Made by a program: the position numbers and the translations under genes | The notes under the pieces: model-generated | Told to the model about the DNA's origin: nothing | Databases searched by the model: none | The model's input: only the letters and a program-made list of their open reading frames with translations | Shown here: positions 1-6,468 of the stretch, one piece after another | Numbering within the stretch: the first letter of the stretch is position 1 | Layout: each line of letters begins with the position of its first letter | Source: an uncultured Burkholderiales bacterium | Lineage (GTDB): Bacteria; Pseudomonadota; Gammaproteobacteria; Burkholderiales; Burkholderiaceae_C | DNA length: 7,711 bases | Assembly (NCBI GenBank): GCA_937897495.1 | Contig: CALCBL010000261.1 | Coordinates: 1 to 7,711 of the forward strand | Direction: 5' to 3'

Positions 1-273
1 GATACGCCCACCATTTCAGAAGCTGGCGTGAAGGGCTATGACGCCGACTTCAGCTTGGTGATGTGGGCTCCCAAGCAAGTGCCCGATGAGTTGCTTCAAA
101 AATTCAGGCAAGCCTTGTTGGATGGTTTGAAACTGCCAGAGACTGCAGAGCGTTTAAAGGCCACCGATCAACTTGTGATTGGCAGTACGCCTGAAGAAGC
201 CGCTGCGCGCATTGCCAAGGATTATGCAAAGTGGGGCGCCGTCACCAAAAAAATTGGTTTGAGTTTGGAGTGA
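1..273 (+). CDS. Bug-family (TctC-like) periplasmic solute-binding protein, C-terminal fragment
   Basis: The reading frame is open from base 1 to a TGA at 271-273, so the gene starts left of the window and only about 90 C-terminal residues are visible. The fragment begins with DTPTISEAGVKGYDA, followed by W-APKQVPDELLQKF and a final stretch with TPEEAAARIAKDYAKWGAV. This order (P-T-x-x-E-A-G, then W/AP-x-x-x-P-x-x-x-x-x-K, then an E--W-V-K--G ending) is the usual C-terminal signature of Bug/TctC extracytoplasmic receptors of tripartite tricarboxylate transporters. These periplasmic proteins bind carboxylates and other small organic acids and are greatly expanded in Burkholderiales; many are orphans without a transporter beside them. 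The ligand cannot be told from this part, and the signal peptide lies outside the window. The family call is firm; any specific substrate would be a guess. Confidence 0.9.
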   Translation, partial: DTPTISEAGVKGYDADFSLVMWAPKQVPDELLQKFRQALLDGLKLPETAERLKATDQLVIGSTPEEAAARIAKDYAKWGAVTKKIGLSLE

Positions 274-310
274 AATGCTACTTGGAAAACGATTCGAAGC
301 ATAATCTCTT

Positions 311-339
311 TAGACATTCACTCAATGATGTTTTAAATC
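311..339 (+). promoter_or_regulatory. Candidate sigma-70-type promoter for cysM
   Basis: TAGACA at 311-316 differs from the -35 consensus at one position. It is followed after 17 bases by TAAATC at 334-339, a weak -10 (TTAAAT one base earlier is an alternative). Transcription would start near 346, giving a leader of about 25 bases before the cysM ATG at 371. The 97-base gap after the Bug gene and the lack of any other better hexamer pair make this the best candidate, but it rests on consensus matching only. Confidence 0.3.
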
Positions 340-370
340 CGATCCCAGACTTGTCTTTGTAAATCGAAAA

Positions 371-1273
371 ATGAACTACCCAACGCTTGAAGATGCCATT
401 GGCAAAACGCCTTTGGTCAGATTGCAAAGAATTGCAGCCGACTTTACGAAGCCCAAGGGCAATGTTATTTTGGGCAAACTTGAAGGCAATAACCCTGCTG
501 GTTCTGTCAAGGATCGGCCGGCGCTTTCCATGATTCAGCGTGCTGAAGAGCGTGGCGAAATCAAGCCAGGCGACACCCTCATTGAGGCCACCTCAGGCAA
601 CACGGGCATTGCACTGGCCATGGTCGCTGCCATCAAGGGCTACCGTATGATTTTGATCATGCCGGAAGACTTGTCCATAGAGCGTGCACAAACCATGAAG
701 GCTTACGGCGCAGAACTTATTTTGACGCCCAAAAGTGGCGGCATGGAATACGCAAGAGACCTTTCCGACAACATGGCAGCGCAGGGCAAGGGCCGTATCC
801 TTGATCAATTTTCAAACCCCGACAACCCCCGCGTCCATTACGAGACCACAGGACCCGAAATCTGGGCCCAAACAGAGGGCCGTGTCACCCATTTTGTGAG
901 TGCCATGGGAACTACAGGCACCATCACAGGTGTGTCGCAATTCTTAAAAGAAAAGAACCCATCAGTTCAAATTGTTGGCGCACAACCCAGTGAAGGCTCT
1001 CGCATTCCAGGTATTCGCAAATGGCCTGAAGAGTATTTGCCCAAAATCTACAACCCCTCCAATGTCGACGAACTGATCTACGTCAGTCAAGACGATGCAG
1101 AAGACACCTGCCGTCAAATGGCCAGAGAAGAGGGCTTGTTTGCAGGCGTTTCGGCCGCTGGCGCTTGTTGGGTGGCGCAGCAAATTGCAGCACGTGAAGC
1201 CAATGCCACCATCGTGTTCATCGTCTGTGACCGCGGTGACCGCTATCTTTCTACAGGAATATTTCCAGCATGA
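371..1273 (+). CDS. cysM: Cysteine synthase B (O-acetylserine sulfhydrylase, CysM)
   Basis: This 300-residue protein is a fold-type II PLP enzyme of the cytoplasm that makes L-cysteine from O-acetyl-L-serine and sulfide; CysM enzymes can also use thiosulfate, giving S-sulfocysteine. The PLP lysine is K47 in NPAGSVKDRPA. The substrate/PLP loop is EATSGNTGIALA (residues 72-83), and the phosphate-binding glycine/threonine loop is GTTGT (180-184). Features favouring CysM over CysK are the EGNNPAGSVKDR context, the IPGIR-WP-EYLP segment (212-224) and the CDRGDRYLSTG ending (286-296). Length agrees with the roughly 300 residues usual for the family. The ATG at 371 gives the family's normal N-terminus (TLEDAIGKTPLVRLQR); no good Shine-Dalgarno sequence precedes it. 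Its 3' end overlaps the Nudix start by ATGA, so the two are probably translationally coupled, and tusA follows. Assignment is near certain. Confidence 0.97.
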   Translation: MNYPTLEDAIGKTPLVRLQRIAADFTKPKGNVILGKLEGNNPAGSVKDRPALSMIQRAEERGEIKPGDTLIEATSGNTGIALAMVAAIKGYRMILIMPEDLSIERAQTMKAYGAELILTPKSGGMEYARDLSDNMAAQGKGRILDQFSNPDNPRVHYETTGPEIWAQTEGRVTHFVSAMGTTGTITGVSQFLKEKNPSVQIVGAQPSEGSRIPGIRKWPEEYLPKIYNPSNVDELIYVSQDDAEDTCRQMAREEGLFAGVSAAGACWVAQQIAAREANATIVFIVCDRGDRYLSTGIFPA

Positions 1274-1818
1274 CCGAATACCGTTTTTGCCCATGCTGTG
1301 GATCGCCGCTTTCTTGGGTACCGCAGATGGAAGATGGGGGTGAAAAACTCCGCTTGCGCTGCACGCAATGCGACTTCACTCATTGGAACAATCCCACCCC
1401 TGTGTTGGCTGGCATTGTGCAAGTCGGCAATCAAATTTTGTTGGCCCGCAATGCGGCATGGACTGGCCGAAAATTCGCATTGATCACGGGTTTCATGGAA
1501 GCAGGTGAATCGCCAGAAGAAGGCATTGCCCGAGAAATTGCTGAGGAAACCAATTTGCAGGTCAGTGCTTTAAAACTGATCGGTGCTTATGATTTTCAGC
1601 GCATGAACCAAGTGATCATTGCTTATCATGCTGTTGCTTCGGGTACGGTTAAGTTATCGCCTGAATTGGCAGAGTACAAGATGTTCAATTTTGATGAGTT
1701 GGTGTGCTGGCCGGCGGGTACGGGTTATGCACTTGGTGATTGGTTGCGCACGCAAGGCATCGAGCCAAAATTCATGACCTGGGAAGAGCGCGACGCACAA
1801 GGTCGCGCTTCAGAGTAA
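1270..1818 (+). CDS. Nudix hydrolase with N-terminal zinc ribbon
   Basis: The 182-residue protein has two parts. Residues 7-34 form a four-cysteine zinc ribbon (C7-x2-C10 and C31-x2-C34). The Nudix domain runs from about residue 43 to 165 and contains a Nudix box starting at G74, with E80, R88-E89 and E92-E93 as the metal-binding and catalytic residues. N95 stands where the consensus has glycine. Nudix enzymes cleave nucleoside diphosphates linked to another group, using Mg2+ or Mn2+. The zinc ribbon recalls NADH pyrophosphatase NudC, but the NudC marker SQPWPFPxS after the Nudix box is absent (the matching region reads YDFQRMNQVIIAYHA), so NAD(H) should not be assumed. The start overlaps the cysM stop by ATGA. 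AGGA at 1255-1258 is a possible ribosome site at long spacing (11 bases). The family is certain; the substrate is unknown. Confidence 0.93.
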   Translation: MTEYRFCPCCGSPLSWVPQMEDGGEKLRLRCTQCDFTHWNNPTPVLAGIVQVGNQILLARNAAWTGRKFALITGFMEAGESPEEGIAREIAEETNLQVSALKLIGAYDFQRMNQVIIAYHAVASGTVKLSPELAEYKMFNFDELVCWPAGTGYALGDWLRTQGIEPKFMTWEERDAQGRASE

Positions 1819-1842
1819 GACAGTTTTGTTTGAAGAAATTTT

Positions 1843-1846
1843 GGAG
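1843..1846 (+). promoter_or_regulatory. Ribosome binding site of the tusA-like gene
   Basis: GGAG lies five bases before the ATG at 1852. It is the clearest Shine-Dalgarno match ahead of any start in this window and supports that start and independent initiation of this gene, unlike the ATGA-coupled gene before it. Confidence 0.7.
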
Positions 1847-1851
1847 ACACC

Positions 1852-2085
1852 ATGAGCCTCGCGTTTGACATTGAGCTTGACACATGTGGCCTCAATTGCC
1901 CTTTGCCTATTTTGAAAGCCAAGAAATCACTGACAACCATGCAATCGGGGCAGGTGCTTAAAGTCTTGTCCACAGACCCAGGTGCGCAACGTGACTTTGA
2001 AGCCTTTGCCAGACAAACAGGCAATGAGTTGCTTTTGCAAGAAACCGATGGCGATCGTTTTCTCATTTGGATGAAGCGACGTTGA
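1852..2085 (+). CDS. tusA: TusA/SirA/YedF-family sulfur carrier protein
   Basis: This small cytoplasmic protein of 77 residues carries the family signature C-G-L-x-C-P-L-P-I-L-K-A-K-K (residues 12-25). C16 of the C-P-x-P motif is the persulfide-carrying cysteine. The second half (VLSTDPGAQRDFEAFARQTG) gives the expected pattern of a strand followed by D-P and a helix. Length is close to the roughly 80 residues of E. coli TusA. TusA passes sulfur from cysteine desulfurase to the tRNA 2-thiouridine pathway, and relatives feed molybdenum cofactor or dissimilatory sulfur metabolism. Which of these applies cannot be told here, so the gene symbol is a family-level label. It follows the Nudix gene by 33 bases on the same strand as cysM, so it is likely the last gene of a sulfur-related operon that ends at the terminator directly downstream. 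Confidence 0.9.
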   Translation: MSLAFDIELDTCGLNCPLPILKAKKSLTTMQSGQVLKVLSTDPGAQRDFEAFARQTGNELLLQETDGDRFLIWMKRR

Positions 2086-2086
2086 A

Positions 2087-2116
2087 AAAAAAGCTTCAAA
2101 AAACTGAAGCTTTTTT
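2087..2116. terminator. Bidirectional intrinsic terminator between tusA and galU
   Basis: A perfect 12-base stem is formed by 2087-2098 (AAAAAAGCTTCA) and 2105-2116 (TGAAGCTTTTTT), with a six-base loop at 2099-2104. The plus-strand copy ends in six T, and the minus-strand copy ends in eight T (complement of the A run at 2085-2092). It therefore fits a rho-independent terminator in both directions. It sits two bases after the tusA stop and about 20 bases beyond the galU stop, where two convergent transcription units meet. Confidence 0.85.
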
Positions 2117-2129
2117 GAAGATGGACTCA

Positions 2130-2146
2130 AAGCTCTTTTAGAGCTT
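2130..2146 (-). repeat. Small inverted repeat spanning the galU stop codon
   Basis: AAGCTC at 2130-2135 and GAGCTT at 2141-2146 can pair around a five-base loop that contains the galU TAA (complement of 2138-2140). It has no T tract of its own directly after it. It may help termination or protect the mRNA 3' end together with the main hairpin at 2087-2116. Confidence 0.4.
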
Positions 2147-3025
2147 CAATGTCTTGAGATAAGCCCTGAACGATTCACCCACTTGCGGATGCTCTAAGGC
2201 CAACTCAACAGTAGCCTCTAAGAAGCCTTCTTTGCTGCCGCAATCGTATCGCTTGCCCTCGTATTGAAAAGCATAAACAGCTTCGCGAGATTTCAATCTG
2301 GCGATGGCGTCGGTGAGTTGAATCTCGCCGCCCACACCTGTGGGTTGGTTTCTAATTTCTTCGAAGATGCCTGGCGTGAGAATGTACCGGCCAGCAACGC
2401 CCATTCGCGACGGCGCTTTTTCTGGCGATGGTTTTTCGACAATTTGCTCAACACGAATCAATTGTTTGCCAGCTGATTCCCCAGCGACAATGCCGTAGCG
2501 TTTGACGTGGTCAAGCGGCACTTCTTGCACCGCCAAAATAGAGCGGCCTTGTTGCTCATAGGCCTTGACCATTTGCGCCAAGATGGAGGGGCCACCTTTG
2601 AGTCCCACCATGAGGTCGTCTGCCAGCAGAACGGCAAAAGGCTCTTGGCCTACCATGGCTTCTGCGCACAGCACGGCATGGCCTAGGCCCAAAGAACGGG
2701 GTTGGCGAACGTATGCACAAACCATGTCGTCGGGTTGCACAGAACGCACCAACTTCAAAAGCTCTTCTTTGTGCGCACTTTCCAGCTCGGTTTCCAGTTC
2801 ATAGGCTGTGTCAAAGTGGTCTTCAATGGCGCGTTTGCTGCGGCCTGTGACAAAGATCATGTGACGAACGCCAGCCGAGTAAGCCTCTTCAACGGCATAT
2901 TGAATGAGAGGCTTGTCAACGATAGGCAGCATCTCCTTGGGGGCGGCTTTGGTGGCAGGCAGGAACCGAGTTCCCAATCCGGCAACAGGGAACACTGCTT
3001 TTCTAATACTGGGTTGTGCGCTCAT
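2138..3025 (-). CDS. galU: UTP-glucose-1-phosphate uridylyltransferase (UDP-glucose pyrophosphorylase)
   Basis: The 295-residue cytoplasmic enzyme makes UDP-glucose from UTP and glucose-1-phosphate, supplying cell-surface polysaccharide and osmoprotectant synthesis. The N-terminal nucleotidyltransferase signature is AGLGTRFLPATKAAPKEM (residues 15-32), with K30 in the P-K-E-M position. LADDLM at 134-139 carries the metal-site aspartates (D136, D137). VEKP at 196-199 and GGEIQLTDAI at 232-241 are the further GalU motifs, followed by the YDCGSKEGFLEA segment. Length is normal for bacterial GalU (about 290-300). The ATG start (complement of 3023-3025) gives the usual N-terminus; no good Shine-Dalgarno sequence precedes it, and the leader is AT-rich. 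It lies 67 bases downstream of valS on the same strand, and may be read through from valS as well as from a promoter in that gap. The bidirectional hairpin ends the unit. Confidence 0.97.
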   Translation of the reverse strand: MSAQPSIRKAVFPVAGLGTRFLPATKAAPKEMLPIVDKPLIQYAVEEAYSAGVRHMIFVTGRSKRAIEDHFDTAYELETELESAHKEELLKLVRSVQPDDMVCAYVRQPRSLGLGHAVLCAEAMVGQEPFAVLLADDLMVGLKGGPSILAQMVKAYEQQGRSILAVQEVPLDHVKRYGIVAGESAGKQLIRVEQIVEKPSPEKAPSRMGVAGRYILTPGIFEEIRNQPTGVGGEIQLTDAIARLKSREAVYAFQYEGKRYDCGSKEGFLEATVELALEHPQVGESFRAYLKTLKL

Positions 3026-3064
3026 TTGAAGTTTCTTTTTAAGTTCAAATTAATTTATGACCAA

Positions 3065-3096
3065 ATTACCACATTTGAGTGACGCCTGCATGTCAA
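3065..3096 (-). promoter_or_regulatory. Weak candidate promoter for galU
   Basis: On the minus strand a perfect -35 hexamer TTGACA (complement of 3091-3096) overlaps the valS stop codon. The -10 is poor: TGTGGT after 17 bases, or GGTAAT after 20. The rest of the 67-base gap is AT-rich and offers other weak -10-like sequences. It is a candidate only; galU could equally depend on readthrough from valS. Confidence 0.22.
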
Positions 3097-6068
3097 GCTT
3101 TTGAAGATGCCGTATCTAACTGCAAAAGTTGAGCCTTCATTTTGCTCAAGTTGGCTTCAAAATCTGCGACGCGTTTGCGCTCTTGGTCGATCACTGCAGG
3201 CGGCGCTTTGGCCACAAAGGCTTCGTTGCTAAGCTTGCCATTGGCCTTGCCAATCTCGCTTTCTAAGCGGGTGACCTCTTTGCCTAGGCGAATTTTTTCT
3301 GCCGCCACATCGACTTCCATGAACAAGCACAAGCGCGCTTCGCCCACCACCGCAACGGGAGCTGCTGCGGCTGCTTTTGTCCAATCAGCTTCGCTGTCAA
3401 ACACCTTGACTTCGTTCAACTTGGCCAATGCTTGCAGCACTGGGCCTGCTGCTTTCATGAACTCTGAATCGCCCAACACATACAAAGGCAACTTGGTAGC
3501 AGGTGAGACATTCATTTCGCCGCGCAAATTGCGGCACGCATCGACCAGTGTTTTCAGCTTGACCACATGGGCTTCGGCGGGTTCGTCAATGCGCTCGGGT
3601 TGTGAAACAGGGTAGGCTGCGATGCTGACAGAAGGGCCCGCACGGCCCGCTACAGGCGCCACTTTTTGCCACAATTCTTCGGAAATAAAGGGTGTGATGG
3701 GGTGAACCAATCGCAGAATGGTTTCTAAGGTGCGAATGAGTGTGCGACGTGTGGCGCGCTGCTGTGATGCATCGCCCGTGTTGATTTGAACCTTGGCAAT
3801 TTCCAAATACCAATCGCAGAACTCGTTCCAGACAAAGTCATAAATGACGTTGGCCACGTTGTCTAGGCGGTATTCGGCAAAGCCCTTGGCCACATCGGCC
3901 TCCACGCGCTGAATTTTGGAAGAAATCCAACGATCGGCTTGGCTGAAGCTCATGTAGCCATGGGCTGGGCCGCCCACAGCGCACTCGGCTTTGGTGTGCT
4001 CTTTCAGGCCGCAATCTTGGCCTTCACAGTTCATCAGCACAAAGCGTGTGGCGTTCCAAAGCTTGTTGCAAAAGTTGCGATAGCCTTCGCAGCGCTTGCT
4101 GTCAAAGTTGATGCTGCGGCCTAAGGAGGCCAAAGCGGCAAACGTGAAGCGCAACGCGTCAGCGCCGTAGGCGGGAATGCCTTCAGGAAATTCTTTTTGC
4201 GTGTTCTTGCGGACCTGCGGCGCAGTTTCGGGCTTGCGCAAACCTTGTGAACGTTTTTCAAGCAAAGGCTCTAAAGAAATACCGTCGATCAGGTCCACAG
4301 GGTCGAGCACATTGCCTTCTGACTTGCTCATCTTCTTGCCTTGGGCGTCGCGCACCAAGCCGTGAATGTAGACGTGTTTGAAAGGCACGCGACCCGTGAA
4401 GTGCGTGGTCATCATGATCATTCTGGCAACCCAGAAGAAGATGATGTCGTAGCCTGTGACCAATACCGATGAAGGCAAGTACAAGTCGTAGTCTTGAGTT
4501 TTGTGGGAGCCTGAAGCGGGGGCAGCCTCGGGCCAACCCATGGTGGAGAACGGCACCAACGCAGAGGAATACCAAGTGTCAAGGACGTCTTCATCGCGCT
4601 TGAGTTTTTTGCCGGGGCCTTTGGCATCGGCTTGTGCTTGAGCCTCAGCTTCTGACTTGGCCACATACACATGGCCTTCTTCGTCGTACCAAGCGGGAAT
4701 TTGATGGCCCCACCAAAGCTGGCGAGAAATACACCAATCTTGAATGTTGTTCATCCACTGGTCGTACGTATTGACCCAGTTTTCGGGGACAAAATTCACT
4801 TGACCGGTGTGCACGGCATCAATGGCTTTTTGTGCAATGCTCTTGCCAGTGGGGTCTTGTGGGCTGACCTTGTTGACCGCCACGAACCACTGATCTGTGA
4901 GCATCGGTTCCACCACTTGGCCGGTACGGGCGCAAATGGGCAGCATCAGTTTGTGCGGCTTGATTTCGATCAGCAAGCCTTGTGCTTCCAAATCTTTGAT
5001 CACGGCCTTGCGGGCTACAAAGCGGTCCATGCCTTGGTAGGCTTTGGGGCCGTTTTCATTGACAGCGGCCGCCAATGTGAAGATGGTGATGAGGGGCAGG
5101 TTGTGACGCATGGAGCATGCGTAGTCGTTGGCATCGTGGGCGCCCGTGATTTTGACGCAACCGGAGCCAAATTCACGGTCAACAAAGTCGTCTGCAATGA
5201 TGGGAATTTGGCGATCGCACAAAGGCAAATTCACTTTTTTGCCCACCAAATGTTTGTAGCGTTCGTCTTCGGGGTGAACAGCCAACGCGCCATCTGCCAG
5301 CATGGTTTCAGGGCGGGTGGTGGCAATGGTCATGCCTTTTTGCATCACGCCGTCAATGTGTTGGGGGCCGTCTGCAAACGGGTACAAGATGTAGTGCATC
5401 TTGCCATCGGCTTCGGTGTTTTCCACTTCCAAATCGGATACGGCGCTTTGTAGCACAGGGTCCCAGCTGACCAAACGTTTGCCGCGGTAAATGAGGCCTT
5501 GCTCGTACAACTTCACAAAGGTTTCTGACACCACTTTGGACAACTTGTCGTCCATGGTGAAGTACTCGCGCGTCCAGTCGACGCTGTCGCCCATGCGGCG
5601 CATTTGCTGCGTGATGGTGTTGCCCGATTGCTCTTTCCATTCCCACACTTTGGACACAAAGTTTTTGCGTGCTTCAGCGGGTGTGGGGCCCATTTCGTGG
5701 CGGCTAATGCCTTGGCCTTGCAGCTGACGCTCCACCACAATTTGAGTGGCAATGCCGGCGTGATCGGTGCCTGGAATCCAAGCGGTGTTGAAGCCCATCA
5801 TGCGGTGGTAGCGCGTGAGGCTGTCCATGATGGTTTGGTTGAAGGCATGGCCCATGTGCAGCGTGCCTGTCACATTGGGGGGTGGCAACTGGATGGCAAA
5901 GCTGGGCGCGTCTGCTTGAGGCGCCTGAGTGCCGCGGTGCCCTGCTACGCCATAGCCACGTTTTTCCCACTCAGGACCCCAATGGGCCTCAAGGGCAGCA
6001 GGCTCAAAAGACTTGGACAGGCTCTCAAGGCCGGGTTGCTGGATGGCGGGGGTGGTCTCGTTGCTCAT
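3093..6068 (-). CDS. valS: Valyl-tRNA synthetase
   Basis: This 991-residue class I aminoacyl-tRNA synthetase charges tRNA-Val in the cytoplasm. The Rossmann domain begins with [19 protein letters not shown] (71-74) is the HIGH motif. The CP1 editing domain, which hydrolyses mischarged Thr-tRNA-Val, spans roughly 215-385 and includes [10 protein letters not shown] (250-259) and the AHDANDY segment (310-316). [10 protein letters not shown] (452-461) follows, then the second catalytic half with the KMSKS loop at 579-583. The anticodon-binding helical domain covers about 705-860, with [13 protein letters not shown]-terminal coiled-coil tRNA arm covers about 915-985, rich in K/E/L heptads, as ValS has. 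The protein is somewhat longer than the E. coli enzyme (951), with a short N-terminal extension and extra residues around 475-525. The ATG at the complement of 6066-6068 lacks a clear Shine-Dalgarno sequence. galU lies 67 bases downstream. Confidence 0.98.
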   Translation of the reverse strand: MSNETTPAIQQPGLESLSKSFEPAALEAHWGPEWEKRGYGVAGHRGTQAPQADAPSFAIQLPPPNVTGTLHMGHAFNQTIMDSLTRYHRMMGFNTAWIPGTDHAGIATQIVVERQLQGQGISRHEMGPTPAEARKNFVSKVWEWKEQSGNTITQQMRRMGDSVDWTREYFTMDDKLSKVVSETFVKLYEQGLIYRGKRLVSWDPVLQSAVSDLEVENTEADGKMHYILYPFADGPQHIDGVMQKGMTIATTRPETMLADGALAVHPEDERYKHLVGKKVNLPLCDRQIPIIADDFVDREFGSGCVKITGAHDANDYACSMRHNLPLITIFTLAAAVNENGPKAYQGMDRFVARKAVIKDLEAQGLLIEIKPHKLMLPICARTGQVVEPMLTDQWFVAVNKVSPQDPTGKSIAQKAIDAVHTGQVNFVPENWVNTYDQWMNNIQDWCISRQLWWGHQIPAWYDEEGHVYVAKSEAEAQAQADAKGPGKKLKRDEDVLDTWYSSALVPFSTMGWPEAAPASGSHKTQDYDLYLPSSVLVTGYDIIFFWVARMIMMTTHFTGRVPFKHVYIHGLVRDAQGKKMSKSEGNVLDPVDLIDGISLEPLLEKRSQGLRKPETAPQVRKNTQKEFPEGIPAYGADALRFTFAALASLGRSINFDSKRCEGYRNFCNKLWNATRFVLMNCEGQDCGLKEHTKAECAVGGPAHGYMSFSQADRWISSKIQRVEADVAKGFAEYRLDNVANVIYDFVWNEFCDWYLEIAKVQINTGDASQQRATRRTLIRTLETILRLVHPITPFISEELWQKVAPVAGRAGPSVSIAAYPVSQPERIDEPAEAHVVKLKTLVDACRNLRGEMNVSPATKLPLYVLGDSEFMKAAGPVLQALAKLNEVKVFDSEADWTKAAAAAPVAVVGEARLCLFMEVDVAAEKIRLGKEVTRLESEIGKANGKLSNEAFVAKAPPAVIDQERKRVADFEANLSKMKAQLLQLDTASSKA

Positions 6069-6085
6069 GGGCTGGGTATTTAGAG

Positions 6086-6101
6086 ATTGCCAAGGGGCAA
6101 T
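6086..6101. repeat. Short hairpin in the valS upstream region
   Basis: ATTGCC (6086-6091) and GGCAAT (6096-6101) form a perfect six-base stem with a four-base loop, 18 bases upstream of the valS start codon. It would lie in the valS mRNA leader if transcription starts further upstream. There is no T-box, leader peptide or other recognisable aminoacyl-tRNA control element around it, so no function is claimed. Confidence 0.35.
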
Positions 6102-6126
6102 GTCAGGGATGGACTAAAGCTATGAT

Positions 6127-6151
6127 TTTACTTGTAGTTCTTGCAAGTAAA
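6127..6151. promoter_or_regulatory. Operator-like inverted repeat between valS and the toxin-antitoxin genes
   Basis: TTTACTTG at 6127-6134 is repeated inverted as CAAGTAAA at 6144-6151, a perfect eight-base match with a nine-base spacer. The smaller palindrome CTTGCAAG (6140-6147) overlaps its right half. Half-site centres are about 17 bases apart, so the two lie on roughly one DNA face, as for a dimeric regulator. It sits in the divergent gap, upstream of the candidate toxin-antitoxin promoter at 6156-6184. Toxin-antitoxin pairs with ribbon-helix-helix antitoxins usually repress themselves at such palindromes, so the antitoxin encoded at 6465-6767 is one possible binder; this is inferred. 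The arms are A/T-rich with no terminal T run in context, so it does not look like a terminator. Confidence 0.45.
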
Positions 6152-6155
6152 TGTG

Positions 6156-6184
6156 GTGACAAAAGGCACACATTTCAATAACAT
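6156..6184 (+). promoter_or_regulatory. Candidate promoter of the toxin-antitoxin unit
   Basis: GTGACA at 6156-6161 (one mismatch to TTGACA) is separated by exactly 17 bases from TAACAT at 6179-6184 (four of six to TATAAT). The expected transcription start falls at about 6190-6192, on the ATG at 6191, which has no Shine-Dalgarno sequence. If this promoter is real, the mRNA would be leaderless or nearly so. The evidence is consensus matching only. Confidence 0.35.
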
Positions 6185-6190
6185 GGCAGA

Positions 6191-6468
6191 ATGAAATCAT
6201 TCAGGTGGAATATTGAAAAAAATGAACGAGGTTCGAGCGCGGCATTTCATTTGAGGCGGTGGTTGTGGCACTGGAAACGGGAGGCTTACTTGACCTGTTG
6301 GATCATCCGAATCCGGGGAAGTATCCGAAGCAAAGAATTTTGTTGGTTGTCATCATGAACTATGTTTATCTGGTGCCCTTCATTGAGGAAGAAGACCATT
6401 ATTTTCTAAAAACGATGATTCCAAGTCGAAAAGCCACTCGCGACTATTTTCAGAAAGACCCAACATGA
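6191..6468 (+). pseudogene. BrnT-like toxin gene of a type II toxin-antitoxin pair, apparently frameshifted
   Basis: The ATG at 6191 opens MKSFRWNIEKNE (to 6226), a typical BrnT-like N-terminus (aromatic-W-x-x-E-K-N). In that frame the sequence then turns into a tryptophan-rich, unrelated tail ending at TGA 6356-6358 (55 codons). The expected continuation, RGISFEAVVVALETGGLLD, then HPN--KYP-QR, YVYLVPFIEEEDHYFLK and the closing IPSRKATRDYF, sits in the next frame and runs to TGA 6466-6468. That second frame has a TGA at 6223-6225, so the junction must lie between about 6224 and 6234, where one base (or four) is missing. BrnT-like toxins are RelE-fold ribonucleases of about 90 residues; the rejoined protein would have that length. 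A shortened product could start at GTG 6259 but would lack the first strand and helix. The stop overlaps the antitoxin start by ATGA. A sequencing error cannot be excluded. Confidence 0.72.

Noticed and set aside
3096..3110. The valS 3' end resembles one arm of the 2087-2116 terminator (CTTCAAAA, then GCTT)
   Set aside because: It is within coding sequence, has no pairing partner nearby, and the likeness is short and low in complexity; probably chance.
4671..5453. A 260-codon plus-strand open frame inside valS
   Set aside because: It lies wholly antisense to a strongly conserved stretch of valyl-tRNA synthetase (editing and catalytic domains), and its protein shows no recognisable family pattern. 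Long antisense frames are expected from the codon bias of valS.
6069..6104. CTGACA-18-TAAATA as a valS promoter on the minus strand
   Set aside because: The -10 would end only about nine bases before the valS ATG, placing the transcription start on or next to the start codon; the -35 is imperfect and the spacing is long. valS probably has a promoter further upstream that I cannot fix.
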